DNA of 64,000 bases. Origin: Costus lasius (taxonomy: Eukaryota > Streptophyta > Magnoliopsida > Zingiberales > Costaceae). A model generated the notes under the pieces. It saw only the letters and a program-made list of their open reading frames with translations. It searched no databases and was not told the DNA's origin. Positions 10,846 to 22,597 of the stretch are shown one piece after another. The stretch's first letter is position 1; each line of letters starts with the position of its first letter. The stretch lies in the NCBI GenBank assembly GCA_027563935.2, contig CM050449.1:58731949-58795948 (forward strand), written 5' to 3'. Position numbers and translations under genes: made by a program.

Positions 10846-12526
10846 TGTTGGGGCATGCCCTTAAGGCTAATGTTTGAGGCCTGTGGGAATGTATCTGTAT
10901 CATGTAATAAACTCATATGTTTATAAAGGCATGGTTGTTATTCAGTTAGCTACATTGTCTGCTGCAATATATGTTCTTCTGAATAATGTCTCAAAGCTGT
11001 TCAGCTGGGCTGACATGCTATTATGTCCTTGGTCGATGTATCTTGGTGAACATGAGACAGCCTTGATATGGTTAAGACTAATATGTGTTCTAATCTTATA
11101 GGATGCTTCGAGCATGGAATAAGATGTAGACTCATGGGTACATGGGATGTACTGGACAGACCCTACTAGGATGTTCAATTGTTTGTCACAATGTGAATAT
11201 TCCTTGATTGCGACAAGTGGCACATTTCCTCTGACTTGAGATCACTTGTGTTTTCTAAATGATGATTGTCATTGTTTTGAGGTAGTTCAATATCATTTGA
11301 AACATAATGATTATAGACTATCTTGGATGGTGAGCTTGAGTCAGGTTAGGACACTAGTGATAGACATAGGATTGCCGTCTCCTTGTTTAAGGAGTGTGAT
11401 GTTCTATAAGGGCCCCCCTGGATGAGATGATTGAGAGAGTGTATGGCCATACCCAGGTGACAGTGTTCATCTGATCTAATCATGCTCATCATATTGGAGT
11501 TACAAGCTTGACAGGCTTGTCCAATAAGAACATCAAGTGGCAAAGGAAGTATGCATGCCTAGTGAATTGGATTCACACTTGTGCTGTGGTTTGGGTGAAG
11601 TCTTGGAAGACTCTTTCCTTTATATCTGGAGACAGTGATGTGTTGCTAGATACCCCTCACTGATCGTGATAACGTGAGTTATCGTTACCGACATTTAAAG
11701 GAAACCCTTAGGGTCGCACAATTTGATGATATGGCTTCTTTAAGTCAGATCGTGTGGACTGAATTGTTTAGTTCAGTTTAAAGGGGTGTTAAACTCTGAT
11801 TGAGAGTGAGATCTGGTCTGATCATGTTTGATTGATTAGGGCTTTAGATCGGTAAGCTTCGATCGAGAGTTATGATGCTAGATCAGTGAGATCTAGAGCA
11901 TCGAGAGATCAACGGTGATCTTGAACCTTGTGGTTCAATAAGATCGACCATTGCTTGGGCCGATTTGGTCTTGAACCAAAGTCACTTGAACCGGCTCATG
12001 TTATGAGCGCTTGGTTCAAAAGGTTCGAATGGGAGAAGAGGGTTGCGGTTCACTTCATGTGAACGCATAACCGAAGTGAGTAATGGGTTACTATTTTTGG
12101 ATAGCAACGCCCACGTTGATTACAACGTGTTTACTCCCTTGTCGATCATCAACTTCGGACGACATCTCCTCCCTTCTCGTGTGACAAAAGTCTTGACGAG
12201 TGTAGAGGAACTTCTTCTTCGCCAAGCCCAAGGATCTCATCTCCTCCATGCGCAAAGGACCCTTGAAGCTTTGCTAGCACAAAGACAACAAGGAGAGGCC
12301 ATTCTTCATCGTGTGTGCGTCGACTAGGGAGAAGACCCCTTTCGGTTTTTGCTTCCAACACTTCATCCATAGATGGCGATGGTATGAATCTTATTGGCAT
12401 TTTGCAATCGATTTTTCATAGTTGATCATATATCATGATAATGATCCCTAAAACCCTTATTTCCGCTGCGTTGAAACACATGCGCCCATTAGGGTTTTTC
12501 GCTCCCCCTTGAAGGGGACCCCTGCA
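10846..12526 (+). repeat. Element B 3' LTR
   Basis: 1681 bp, nearly identical to 3414-5094. The TG at its start and CA at 12526 are followed by the duplicated CAAAC, after which A gag resumes. Visible differences from the 5' LTR include GGGCATGCC at the start and an Arg-to-Gln-type G-to-A change near 12286. Confidence 0.97.
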
Positions 12527-12531
12527 CAAAC

Positions 12532-14647
12532 TTCTCAGATTGGTTCGGACACCTTAAGATCGTTCTTAAGGCAGAGAGGAAACTGTATGTCCTCGAGACG
12601 GCTGTGCCGCCTCAACCCGCTGCGAACGCCGCAAGGGCGGTTCGTGATGCCTATGAAAAGCACGTCAATGATAGCATTGATGTCACTTGCCTGATGCTAG
12701 CGTCTATGACGCCACCGCTGCAGCGTCAGCATGAGGATATGTCGGCTATAGAGATTATAGCGAACCTCAAGATGCTGTATGCTGCACAGGCGAGGACAGA
12801 ACGCTATAATCTGACCAAGCTTTTCTTTCAGAGCAAACTGGCTGAAGGGAGCCCAGTGGGAGCTCACGTGCTCAAGATGATTGGGCACAAGGAGGCTCTG
12901 GAGAAACTGGGGCATACCATCAACCAGGAGCTTGCTGTAGACATTATTCTGCAGTCTCTCCCGCCTTCTTTCGATGCGTTCATTATTAACTTTAATATGA
13001 ACAAAATCGATTGTACTCCGGCAGAGCTGCTCAATATGCTCTTGACTACTGAGGAAACTCTGAAGGGAAAGCCTTCAACCTCTGTCTTAATGGTTCCTTC
13101 CAGGAACAAGAAGAAGGGGAAGAAGGGCAAAGCCCCTGTCAAGAGTTACAGCAAGGCTTTGAAACAGAAGGTTAAGCGGTCAAAGGACAACAGGTGTTTC
13201 CACTGTGGCCAGCTGGGTCACTGGAAAAAGGACTGTAAAGCGCTCCAAGGAGATAAGAGGGGAAGCATCCCTTCTGGCTCAGGTATATACGTGACGGAAG
13301 TCATGGTTTCATCTTCTTCTATTTCATGGGTGTTGGACACTGCATGTGGAGTTCACATTTGTTCAAATGTACAGGAACTCAAGAGAAGAAGACAGGTGGG
13401 ACAGCATGAGGTGGACCTACGAGTTGGAAACGGGGCACGGGTTGCTGCTGTTGCTGTAGGGGATTATTACATCTCATTACCATCTGGCATTGTATTAGAA
13501 TTAAACTATTGTTATTTTGTACCCAGTATTACTAAAAATATTATCTCTATTCCTGCTCTTGTCAGGAAAGGGTTTTCCTTTGAATGCAAGATTTCAAAGT
13601 GTTATCTTACTCTTGATAATATTGTTTATGCTACTGGTTCAATTAACAATGGGTTATTCATGTTGGACATGGAATATTCTATACAAAATATTGATAATAA
13701 GAAAGCCAAGTATGCTGATGACAGCACCTTGTTATGGCATAGTCGTTTAGGCCATATTAACAAGAAGCGCATTAAGCGGTTGCATGATCATGGACTGCTG
13801 GGATCATTCTCCTATGAGGAGATTGATACATGCAAAGCTTGTTTAATGGGTAAAATGACGAAGGCTCCTTTTCCTAACAAATGTCAAAGGGCTTCAGGTT
13901 TACTTGACCTTATACACAGTGATGTGTGTGGGCCATTTAGTAAACATGCCAGAGGTGGCTATCAGTACTTCATTACCTTTACTGATGATTTCAGTAGATA
14001 TGGGTATGTCTATCTTATGAGACATAAGAGTGAATCTTTTGACAAGTTCAAAGAGTTCAAGAATGAAGTACAAAATCAGCTAGGCCAAAATATCAAGGCA
14101 CTTCGTTCTGATCGAGGTGGAGAATACTTGAGTCATGCGTTTACTGACTATCTAAAGGAGTGTGGGATTATCTCACAGCTCACTCCGCCAGGAACACCGC
14201 AATGGAATGGTGTGTCCGAGAGGAGAAATAGAACGTTACTTGATATGGTTCGTTCTATGATGAGTCAGGCTACTCTTCCTTACTCCTTTTGGGGATTTGC
14301 ACTGGAAACAGCTGCAAAGGTACTAAACCGAGTGCCATCCAAGGCCGTTTCAAAGACTCCATATGAATTATGGTATGGGAAACAGCCTAGCTTGACATTT
14401 ATTAAGATCTGGGGTTGCGAGGCTTATGTCAAAAAGCTCGCCTCTGGGAAACTGGAGAGCAGATCTGAGAAATGCATCTTTGTCGGTTACCCTAAGGAAA
14501 CTAAGGGTTATTATTTCTACGATCCCAAAGAGAACAAGGTATTTGTTGCTCGGACGGCCATTTTTCTTGAGAAGGAGTTTCTTCTGCAAGAGGCCAGTGG
14601 GAGAGAAATAAAGCTGGATGAGAATCCAGAGGAAGGACAAAGTAGTC
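12532..14647 (+). pseudogene. gag-pol: Element A gag, protease and integrase (middle fragment)
   Basis: Continues the frame begun at 3360 after element B. It carries gag, the CCHC knuckle (CFHCGQLGHWKKDC), protease LDTACG, integrase HHCC zinc domain and all three DD35E acidic residues, and runs into the linker before RT. No stop occurs inside it; translation would end a few codons into solo LTR C at 14652. Its protein is almost the same as that of F, so this part was intact before B and C inserted. Confidence 0.93.
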
Positions 14648-15688
14648 TGTAACATCCCTCAGAATCACACCCCACACGCATACAAGTAAAATACGGGGTT
14701 TCAAAAATTTTTTACTCTTCCATTAAAACACAAGAAGAAAGCGGCATCGAAGGACATTACTACGGAACAGAAAACCGCATAGAACTGAATAGGATCGATT
14801 ACTAGGAAATAGAAATCCGGAAATCCAGAAAAAAATCCGGCAGCAAGTATTCTAAACTACTGCTGCACAGACACACATATCTTGTAACAACAACAAACGT
14901 CCACACTACACATATGTGGAATTTCAGAAATATACAGAACTGATTATTCAGATACTAAAATAAACAACACAAATTCGGTTACACATCTCAAATCGGACAT
15001 TTCAAAATAAGAACCAATTCAATAAAAGAATCCAAGACTTGTATCCAATAATTTAAACGAAACAACTATAATATAATATCCTGAAAACAGGCATAAGCCC
15101 TCAGGAGATAAAACATGTCATATAGGTCATAATAAATTAGGCACGCAGGCCTGATAAATCTTTAGAAGACTATTCTTAGAAATGACATCAAACATTAGCG
15201 TCATATTAGCTGTAGCAATTACTGTCTTGATGTCTCACCTGAAAACATTTAAACAACGGAGGTGAGCTAAAAAGCTCAGTGAGTAAAAGACACTAAAAGT
15301 CATCCATAGTACACATCAAAAATATCATACTTAAGTTGAAATTCTTTTTATTTAACAGATAAGATAAATCAACTTAACATGCATGCTCATATCAGAAACA
15401 AACACAATCAAATACAGATACTTGTAACAATAGGCATCAAACAGGTAGGATATGAATATACCAACCCATACCAACTAACCACACCGCCTAATACATCTAA
15501 ATACAGATCGAAACAGAACTACAGAAATCAGAACTGACAGACAGAAAATCAGAATTTTCAGAGTCCAAACGGATAGTCTACATCGGAAACAGAAAGGCCA
15601 CAGAAGGCCTGATGACCACAGAAGGTCTGACCCCACCTCTGCCGAGGACGAGACAATGCATGCATATCAGAAACAGAATGGTAAAGGA

Positions 15689-16062
15689 GATATCAGTGGG
15701 TGGCCCCCGTCTTGTCAGGACGTGGCACTCTGGTCTCCAATACCCAGAACAGAATGGTAGAGGAGGTATCAGTGGGTGGCCCCCGTCTTGTTAGGACGTG
15801 GCACTCTGGCCTCCAAAACCCAGAACTGAATGGTAGAGGAGGTATCAGTGGGTGGCCCCCGTCTTGTTAGGACGTGGCACTCTGGCCTCCAAAACCCAGA
15901 ACTGAATGGTAGAGGAGGTATCAGTGGGTGGCCCCCGTCTTGTTAGGACGTGGCACTCTGGCCTCCAAAACCCAGAACTGAATGGTAGAGGAGGTATCAG
16001 TGGGTGGCCCCCGTCTTGTTAGGACGTGGCACTCTGGCCTCCAATACCCAGAACAGAAATAG
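15689..16062. repeat. 76-bp tandem repeat in C (five copies)
   Basis: Units start at 15689, 15765, 15841, 15917 and 15993, each opening G(G/A)TATCAGTGGGTGG. D carries six units. The extra copy accounts for most of the length difference between C and D. Short ORFs here are repeats of one reading frame and not genes. Confidence 0.95.
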
Positions 16063-17880
16063 TGTCTCAAGGGTCGTAGTAGACTATCAGCACCATTACA
16101 GCGCCACAGAAGGAGGGTAAGGACACGGAAGAGTGCTACACTAGGGCATAATTTTACAGAACAGATTATACTGAAACAGAGAAGTAGGATCAACCACTAC
16201 TTAATTCTTACATTATGCCCAAAGTCTAACAAACTAGAAAATGACACACCCCAATATCCAGTCCTTAAACACAGAACAGAAATTATATGAGTGAATTCCT
16301 TACAACTAACCTTAATTCATGTCAAACCATTCTAGGTTCTCACAAATGTTTTAACACATTCAAGGTTTTCAGAAACTTCACAACATATAAACAGAATAGG
16401 AAATATCCACATAACAAACAATTAAATACAGAACAGAAATTATTCATATAACAAACATTTAAATACAGAACAGAAATTATTCATGAAATAATCTCCTCAA
16501 AATTCCTAAAACCGTGAGCTATAAAATTACTGTAAGGGGCGCCACTTTCAGAACCTTAACAGAACGTACAAATTTCATGTAATTAATTTCAGTCCCCCAC
16601 TACAGATAATTTTAATTACACGCTCGTGAAGAAAATTGACAAAAGCCCCAAAATTGGCTCGAACTATATTTTCGAAAATTCCTAAGTTCTTAGTTAAATC
16701 CCCAATTTTGTTTTCTCTAAAATTTCTCATCAAACAAATAAATTTTAGAAGAACTACAGACCACAATTTAAGAGGTTAAACCATACAATGTAAATTTTTC
16801 TCACAAAGGAATATTCGTCTAACCAAAACATAGCAGATTTATATTGTCAGTTTGCAAAATATATTTTTAGTCCAATTTCGAACCAAAGCTAGTCAATATT
16901 GTATTCAAAATGAAGCTCTCTGAATCTAGTTTCCAATAAAACTGGTTTCACAAGATTTCGAATTTTAGACAGGAAGATATAAGGGTTCGAACACAGGAAG
17001 GTCAGAATTTCAGATTTCAAGAAAACAGATTCATATATCAGACTTGCGACATTTATTTCAGATCCAATAACTAATCGAAAATAGGCGTTATGGGAGTCAA
17101 AATAAAGCTCTTCGAGCCTACGGTCTAATAAAACTGATTTGACAAGATTTCGAGCTATACCTAGGGAGATATGATGGTTCGAACACATAAAGGTCGAAAT
17201 CCAGATTTCCAGAAAACTGATTTTGTACAGCTAGATTGCAATACAGATTGAAATACGAATACAGCTCGGATATGGTCGATATCAGATTCAAATTAAAGCC
17301 GAATGTATCTAGTTTCATACAAAATTTATTTCGTGCGATTTGGATCTATAGACCATGAGATATTGGGGTTATAGTACACAAAGGTCAGATTAACGAATGC
17401 AGATTTCAGCAGAACAGGATTTTAAAACCCTATAATTATTTGAATTCAACCCCATACGAATAATCATGGCAAATAACGAATTTTAATTCGGATTAGACTC
17501 CTTAGGATCGAATTACTCACCAGAAAAATCGCCCACAGAGAAAACGCCAAAACAGGGGATCAGGGGTCTCCAGAAAGTTCGTCCACCACCAGTCTGCCAC
17601 CACCAGCGTCAGAAATTTTGCAGGAGGCGCCAAGCACAGTGAGGGGCGACAACACAGGCGGCTAGGGCAAGAAACAAACCAAAAATCGTGAGGGAGAGGA
17701 GCTCTCACGAATTTTCCCCCTTTTTTTTTATTTTATTTTTTTTTTCCACCCCAAACGGATCTAAGATCCAATAACCCAATTAACTTAAGTGGAAATCGGC
17801 TTTAATGGGCTTACCTGGGCTTAACCACCATGCGCTACTCCAATAACACAGAAATATGCGCCACCATGGTGGAAGAATTC

Positions 17881-17922
17881 CAGGAGCAAATAGTCAAGGT
17901 TGAGGGTTCGAAGCCCCAACAA
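17881..17922. other. tRNA T-arm-like motif in C
   Basis: GGTTCGAAGCCCC inside a short stem resembles a tRNA T-arm and polymerase III B box. The same motif is in D near 28848-28889. No complete tRNA cloverleaf or A box is convincing, so I call only the motif. Confidence 0.35.
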
Positions 17923-18057
17923 AAATAATTATTTTTGCCCTGTAGGGAAAAGTCCTACAATTAGGCAAAAATCCCAAAATTTTAACCGATAAAAATACAG
18001 AAACTGAATTTCTAACCTTAAATCATAATTCAGAAAATCAAGGGCGTTACAGTAGTC

Positions 18058-19772
18058 AAGCACAGTTGGATGAGCCTGAGCCGGTAGAACAGGTTATTGA
18101 ACAACCTGAGGCTCAGATATCACGGGAACCGCGTAGATCGGGAAGGATCCGTCGACAGCCTGAGTGCTATGACGGAGTCTACATCATTGACAATGATGAA
18201 CCCCTCACTTATGCGGATGCGGTCAGTGGACCGGAGTCAGCTAGATGGCTTGAAGCTATGCGAGCCGAAATGGACTCCATGTCAGATAACCAAGTCTAGG
18301 ATTTGGTTGATCCGCCTCCGGGAGTAATCCCTATAGGCTGTAAATGGATCTTCAAGAAGAAGATTGACATGGATGGTAACGTGGTTACCTATAAAGGCAG
18401 GCTAGTAGCGAAAGGTTTCAAACAAATCTACGGGATAGATTATGATGAAACTTTCTCTCCTGTAGCCATGTTCAAGTCTATTCGGATTCTTTTCGCGATA
18501 GCAGCATATTATGATTATGAGATCTGGCAGATGGATGTGAAAACTGCTTTCCTTAATGGAAAACTGGATGAGGATGTGTACATGACACAACCTGAAGGTT
18601 TCACTAATCCAGCAGATCGTCATAAAATATGCAAGTTAAAGAAGTCCATTTATGGACTTAAACAAGCATCTAGAAGCTGGAATATTCGTTTTGATGAATC
18701 AATCTCTGAGTTTGGTTTCATCAAGAACGAAGATGACCCGTGTGTATATAAGAGGTTTAGTGGGAGCGTGATTACTTTCCTAGTCCTCTACGTCGATGAT
18801 ATCTTAATCATTGGAAACGATATTCCTGAACTGCATGCTGTTAAAGCATGGTTAGGAAAATGTTTTCAGATGAAAGATTTAGGAGAAGCAGCCTATGTAT
18901 TAGGTGTGAAGATCTACAGGGATAGATCTAAGAGGCTTCTCGGGCTGTGCCAGAGTACTTACATCGATAAAGTCCTGGAGAGATTCCATTTAGAGAATTC
19001 TAAAAGAGGGTATCTTCCAGTCAGACATGGTCTGAATCTTTCGAAGAGTCAGTGTCCACAAACACAGACTGAGAAAGATGAAATGGACAATACGCCTTAT
19101 GCTTCGGCTATTGGGTCCATTATGTATGCGATGTTGTGCACTCGCCCAGACGTCGCTTACGGGTTAAGCGTGACCAGTCGATTCCAAAGTAATCCAGGTC
19201 AGGCACACTGGATTGCGGTCAAGAACATTTTAAAATATCTGCAGAGGACCAAAGATATGTTCTTGATATATGGTGGTCAGGAAGAACTCAGTATAGAAGG
19301 ATATACTGACGCTTCGTTCCAGTCGGACCAGGATGATTTCCGATCGCAATCAGGCTATGTCTTTAGCTTGAATGGAGGAGCGGTGGTGTGGAAAAGTTTC
19401 AAACAGTCAACTGTTGCTGATTCCACAACAGAAGCCGAGTATGTTGCAGCCTCGGAAGCATCCAAGGAGGCAGTGTGGATTCGTAAGTTCGTGAGAGAAC
19501 TTGGTGTCGTTCCTTCGAGTGCTGATCCTTTGGTTATCTTCTGTGATAACACTGGAGCAATCGCACAAGCAAAGGAACCACGGTCGCACCAGAAGTCCAA
19601 GCACATACAGAGACGGTTTCACTTGATCCAGGAGATCATTGATCGTGGCGAGATCAAAATCTGCAAGGTTCATACAGACGACAATCTGGCTGACCCGCTT
19701 ACCAAGCCTCTGGCGCAGCAGAAGCATGAGAAGCACTGTAATAATATGGGTTTGAGATTTCTCAACCATTAG
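18058..19772 (+). pseudogene. pol: Element A reverse transcriptase and RNase H (C-terminal fragment)
   Basis: Continues A's frame after solo LTR C and its duplicated GTAGTC. A TAG at 18297-18299 replaces the Trp codon of the conserved NQVWDLV segment at the RT start; this is G to A in a CHG site. After it the frame is open to the stop at 19770-19772 and contains RT YVDD and the RNase H motifs YTDAS, TEAEY and CDNTGA. The RT would copy element RNA in the virus-like particle. Confidence 0.93.
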
Positions 19773-19792
19773 ATTAAGTGCAAGTGGGAGAT

Positions 19793-21503
19793 TGTTGGGG
19801 TATGCCCTTAAGGCTAATGTTTGAGGCCTTGGGATTCCATGAGTATCATGTATATAAACTCTTTTGTTTATAAAGGCAATGGTTGTTATTCAGGTTGTTA
19901 CATTGTCTGCTGCAATATGTGTACTTCTGAATAATGTCTCAAAGCTGTTCAGCTAGGCTGACATGCAGTTAAGTCCTTAGTCGAGATATCTTGGTAAACA
20001 TGAGACAGCCTTGATATGATTGAGACTAATGTGTGTTCTAATCTTATAGGATGCTTCGAGCATGGAATAAGATGTAGACTCATAGGTACATTGGATGTAC
20101 TGGACAGACCCTATTAGGATATTCAATTGCTTGTCACAATGTGAATAATCCTTATGCTACAAGTGGCACATGTCCTCTGACTTGAGATCACTTGTGTTTC
20201 TAAATGATGATTGTCATTGTTTTGAGGTAGTTCAATATCATTTGAAATATAATGGTTATAGACTATCTTGGATAATGATCATGAGTCAGGTTAGGACACT
20301 AGTGATAGATATAGGATTGCCATCTCCTTAATTGGAGTGAGATGTTCTGAAGGGCCCCCCCCCCCCCCTGAATGAGATGATTGAGAATGTGTATGGCCAT
20401 ACCCAGGTGACTATGTTCATCTGATCTAATCATGCTCATCATATTGGAGTTACAGGCTTGACACGCTTGTCCAATAAGAACATCCAGTGGCAAAGGACAC
20501 ATGCATGCCTTGTGAAGTGGATTCACACTTGTGCTATGTTTTGGGTGTAGTCTTGGGAGACTCTTTTCTTTATATCGGGAGACAGTGATGTGTTGCTAGA
20601 TACCTCTCACTGATCGTGATAACGTAAGTTATCGTTACCGACATTTAAAGGAAACCCTCAGGGTCGCACAATTTGATGATGTGGCTTACTTGAGTCAGAT
20701 CGTGTGGACTGAATTGTTTTGGTTCAGTTTAAAGGAGTTTAAACTCTGATTGCAAGTGAGATCTGGCCTGATCATGTTTGATTGATTAGGGCTTGAGATC
20801 GGTAAGCTTCGATCGAGAGTAGTGATGCTAGATCGGTGAGATCAAAGGCATCAAGAGATGTACGGTTAGATCTCGAACCTTCATGGTTCAGATGAGATTT
20901 AGACCATGGCTTGGCTTGGTTCAATTTGATCTTTGAACCGAAATCAATTAGACCAAATTCTATTTGAACCGGTTCACATATGTGTGAACGCATGGTTAAA
21001 TCGAATTGGCGTTTTGGTTTGGTTCATAAGAGACATGAACGCTTGTAGTGATGACTTACCATTTTTGGAAGTGGAGGTTTCGGAAATGGTTTCTCAACGC
21101 TTCACTTTGGATGAGAACGTTGGTCTCTCTCTCAACTCAACGCCTCTTTCTCGGTGTGGAGAGTTTTGACGAGAACAAGGAGGAGTTCATCCACGCCAAG
21201 ATCATCTCCTTTTTCCTTCATTCGATCAAGGACATCTTGGAGATCCTTGCTAGCACAAGGAGCAACAAGAAGCAAGTCAATTCTCATCTTGTGTGCGCAT
21301 CTTGTGGAGGAGACCCTCTTCGATCTCTTCTTCCAAGGGACCATCCGAAAGATGGCTATGGTATGATCTACTCTTGATCTATTCAATCTATGATAGTTGA
21401 TCATATGACATGCAAAAGATCATCAAACCCTTGCTACCGCTTGCAAAGTTTTATTTGCGCCATGCTTAGGGTTTGCGCCCCCCTCTCGAAAGGGGTTTCT
21501 TCA
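19793..21503 (+). repeat. Element A 3' LTR
   Basis: 1711 bp from TGTTGGGGTATGCCC, preceded by the polypurine tract at 19776-19792. It ends TTCTTCA and is followed by GCACC, where the interrupted N LTR resumes. It is nearly identical to 1-1593. Confidence 0.97.
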
Positions 21504-21754
21504 GCACCGGGCGTGGAAGAAGAGAACTCAAGAGATCCGTGTGTGCGAGACTGCAGAGGGCGCACACTTGGACGCCTACATCGGCATCGCTCCATATTAA
21601 TCCTAAGGTACTTACTAACTCATCATGTCGACTCCCTTGCTTGCGATCTTCACTGGGTTTTTGGGACCGGCCTGTTTCGGGTACATTCTTCCGCTGCGAA
21701 AAATGTATGTCTATAACTCTGAAAATTGTAAAATGTCCCCGGGGTTTCCCAACA
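21504..21754 (+). mobile_element. LTR end of a second Copia family (N), host site of element A
   Basis: Closely matches the reverse complement of E's 5' LTR pieces (42414-42538 plus 60740-60922), including the GTGCGAGACTGCAGAGGGCGC segment and the terminal CGGGGTTTCCCAACA. No PBS follows, so it is the end of a 3' LTR or a solo LTR. Its left part lies beyond A, outside the window. An AAG|GTACTT splice-donor-like site is at 21607/21608, the same LTR position as in E. Confidence 0.8.
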
Positions 21755-22274
21755 TATCAATGAAAAATTCCATCAATTGTGTTACAAAACTTCAAATAAA
21801 CATATCATTTTTAGAACTCAACTTTCTAGATCTACATCTCAATCAAATAAAACTCTGCAACTTGTATAATAAATAGAATTTTCAATCTCACGATTTCACC
21901 CAATTTTCAGTTCAAATCTATCATACTTTTGTTTATAGGAATTAGGTTTCCTAGATCTTTTTCCACACATATTTTTTTTATTCATTTTTTTCATTTTTTT
22001 TCATGTATTTTGTTGTTTTTGCACAAATGGCATGTACCCACTCAGATACACACTTTTTATTTTGACTTCAACTCTTATCTTCGGTACCACTATCAATTTT
22101 GCATAGTGCCAAGTAGGGGAGTCTCTCACTATTTTTATGGATCTTGGATTCTTCCTTCCCAACAAATAGCAAAATAGACTAAACATCTACTAGGTTGATC
22201 AATTGATATCAATTCAGTAATCATACTCATATGCTTATTTTCTTTAAAGGAGTAGTTTCACCTTTAGATCTTAT
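21755..22274. other. Unassigned AT-rich segment
   Basis: Lies between the N LTR end and E's truncated 3' LTR. It is AT-rich with long T runs near 21970-22015. I find no repeat elsewhere in the window, no credible ORF and no RNA gene. It may be old flanking DNA or a decayed repeat. Confidence 0.5.
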
Positions 22275-22576
22275 TCCTCAAATAACACATCTACCCAAGA
22301 TTTCATGCATCAACAAATGAGTTAGCACCTCGTGCCTAGCCAGCCCATATACCAGTCTCACAAGTACTAGAGTTGTCCCATATCCACTCAGGTACATCAA
22401 CAGGGGACAATCATTTGAGCACAGATCCAATCTGTCTCCAGGGACATTATCATGTAAGTACAGAATCGCATATGTAAACAAACATAGTTAATGACAATGC
22501 CAAAAAGATATATAAATATCAAAGTCAAGTAGTACAATAATGGACCAATACTAGGTCCTAGGCATATACACCAACA
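22275..22576 (-). repeat. Element E 3' LTR, truncated
   Basis: Reads TGTTGGTGTATATGCC on the minus strand from 22576, directly after the polypurine tract. It aligns with the start of the H LTR (60923 onward) until about 22275, where similarity is lost. The expected terminal TTTCCCAACA is missing, so about 1 kb or more is deleted or rearranged. The left boundary is approximate. Confidence 0.7.
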
Positions 22577-22593
22577 ATCTCCCACTTGCACTA
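22577..22593 (-). other. Polypurine tract of element E
   Basis: Minus strand TAGTGCAAGTGGGAGAT directly precedes TGTTGG at 22576, the same primer core as in the younger elements. Confidence 0.85.
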
Positions 22594-22597
22594 AGAC

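Larger units (their letters stand above)
3414..12526 (+). mobile_element. Element B: full-length Angela-like Copia element inserted in A gag
   Basis: A 9113-bp element with two 1681-bp LTRs, flanked by a perfect 5-bp target duplication CAAAC (3409-3413 and 12527-12531). The LTRs differ at about four sites (near 3424, 3727, 4195 and 4853 in the 5' copy), so insertion was very recent. All parts are in canonical order and size, but gag-pol has two premature stops and one frameshift. It can therefore transpose, if at all, only with proteins from another copy. Confidence 0.97.
14648..18051 (-). mobile_element. Solo LTR C (probable Gypsy, Del/Tekay-like) inserted in A pol
   Basis: A 3404-bp unit beginning TGTAACATCCC and ending GGGCGTTACA, flanked by GTAGTC on both sides (14642-14647 and 18052-18057). 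It has no PBS, polypurine tract or pol. Removing it restores A's reading frame. It is nearly identical to D (25548-29017). Sense strand is probably minus: read that way it starts TGTAACGCCC and has a poly-purine/AT tract then a CTCTCCC leader-like segment near 17700. Recombination between two LTRs best explains it; a non-coding LTR-like unit is the alternative. Family assignment rests on terminal motifs and length only. Confidence 0.75.
1..21503 (+). mobile_element. Element A: Angela-like Ty1/Copia retrotransposon, left end outside window
   Basis: Complete-structure LTR retrotransposon whose first ~114 bp lie left of the window (base 1 aligns with 19907 in the 3' LTR). Order: 5' LTR, PBS, leader, gag-pol, polypurine tract, 3' LTR. 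Its body is interrupted by element B (3414-12526) and solo LTR C (14648-18051), each with its own target-site duplication. The LTRs differ by about four substitutions and a poly-C length change, so insertion was recent. The base after the right end starts GCACC, the expected 5-bp duplication, but the left copy is outside the window. Besides B and C, gag-pol has one premature stop at 18297-18299. Confidence 0.95.

Noticed and set aside
15689..16062. Possible CRISPR-like array
   Set aside because: The 76-bp units are contiguous with no unique spacers and lie inside a plant LTR, so it is an ordinary tandem repeat.
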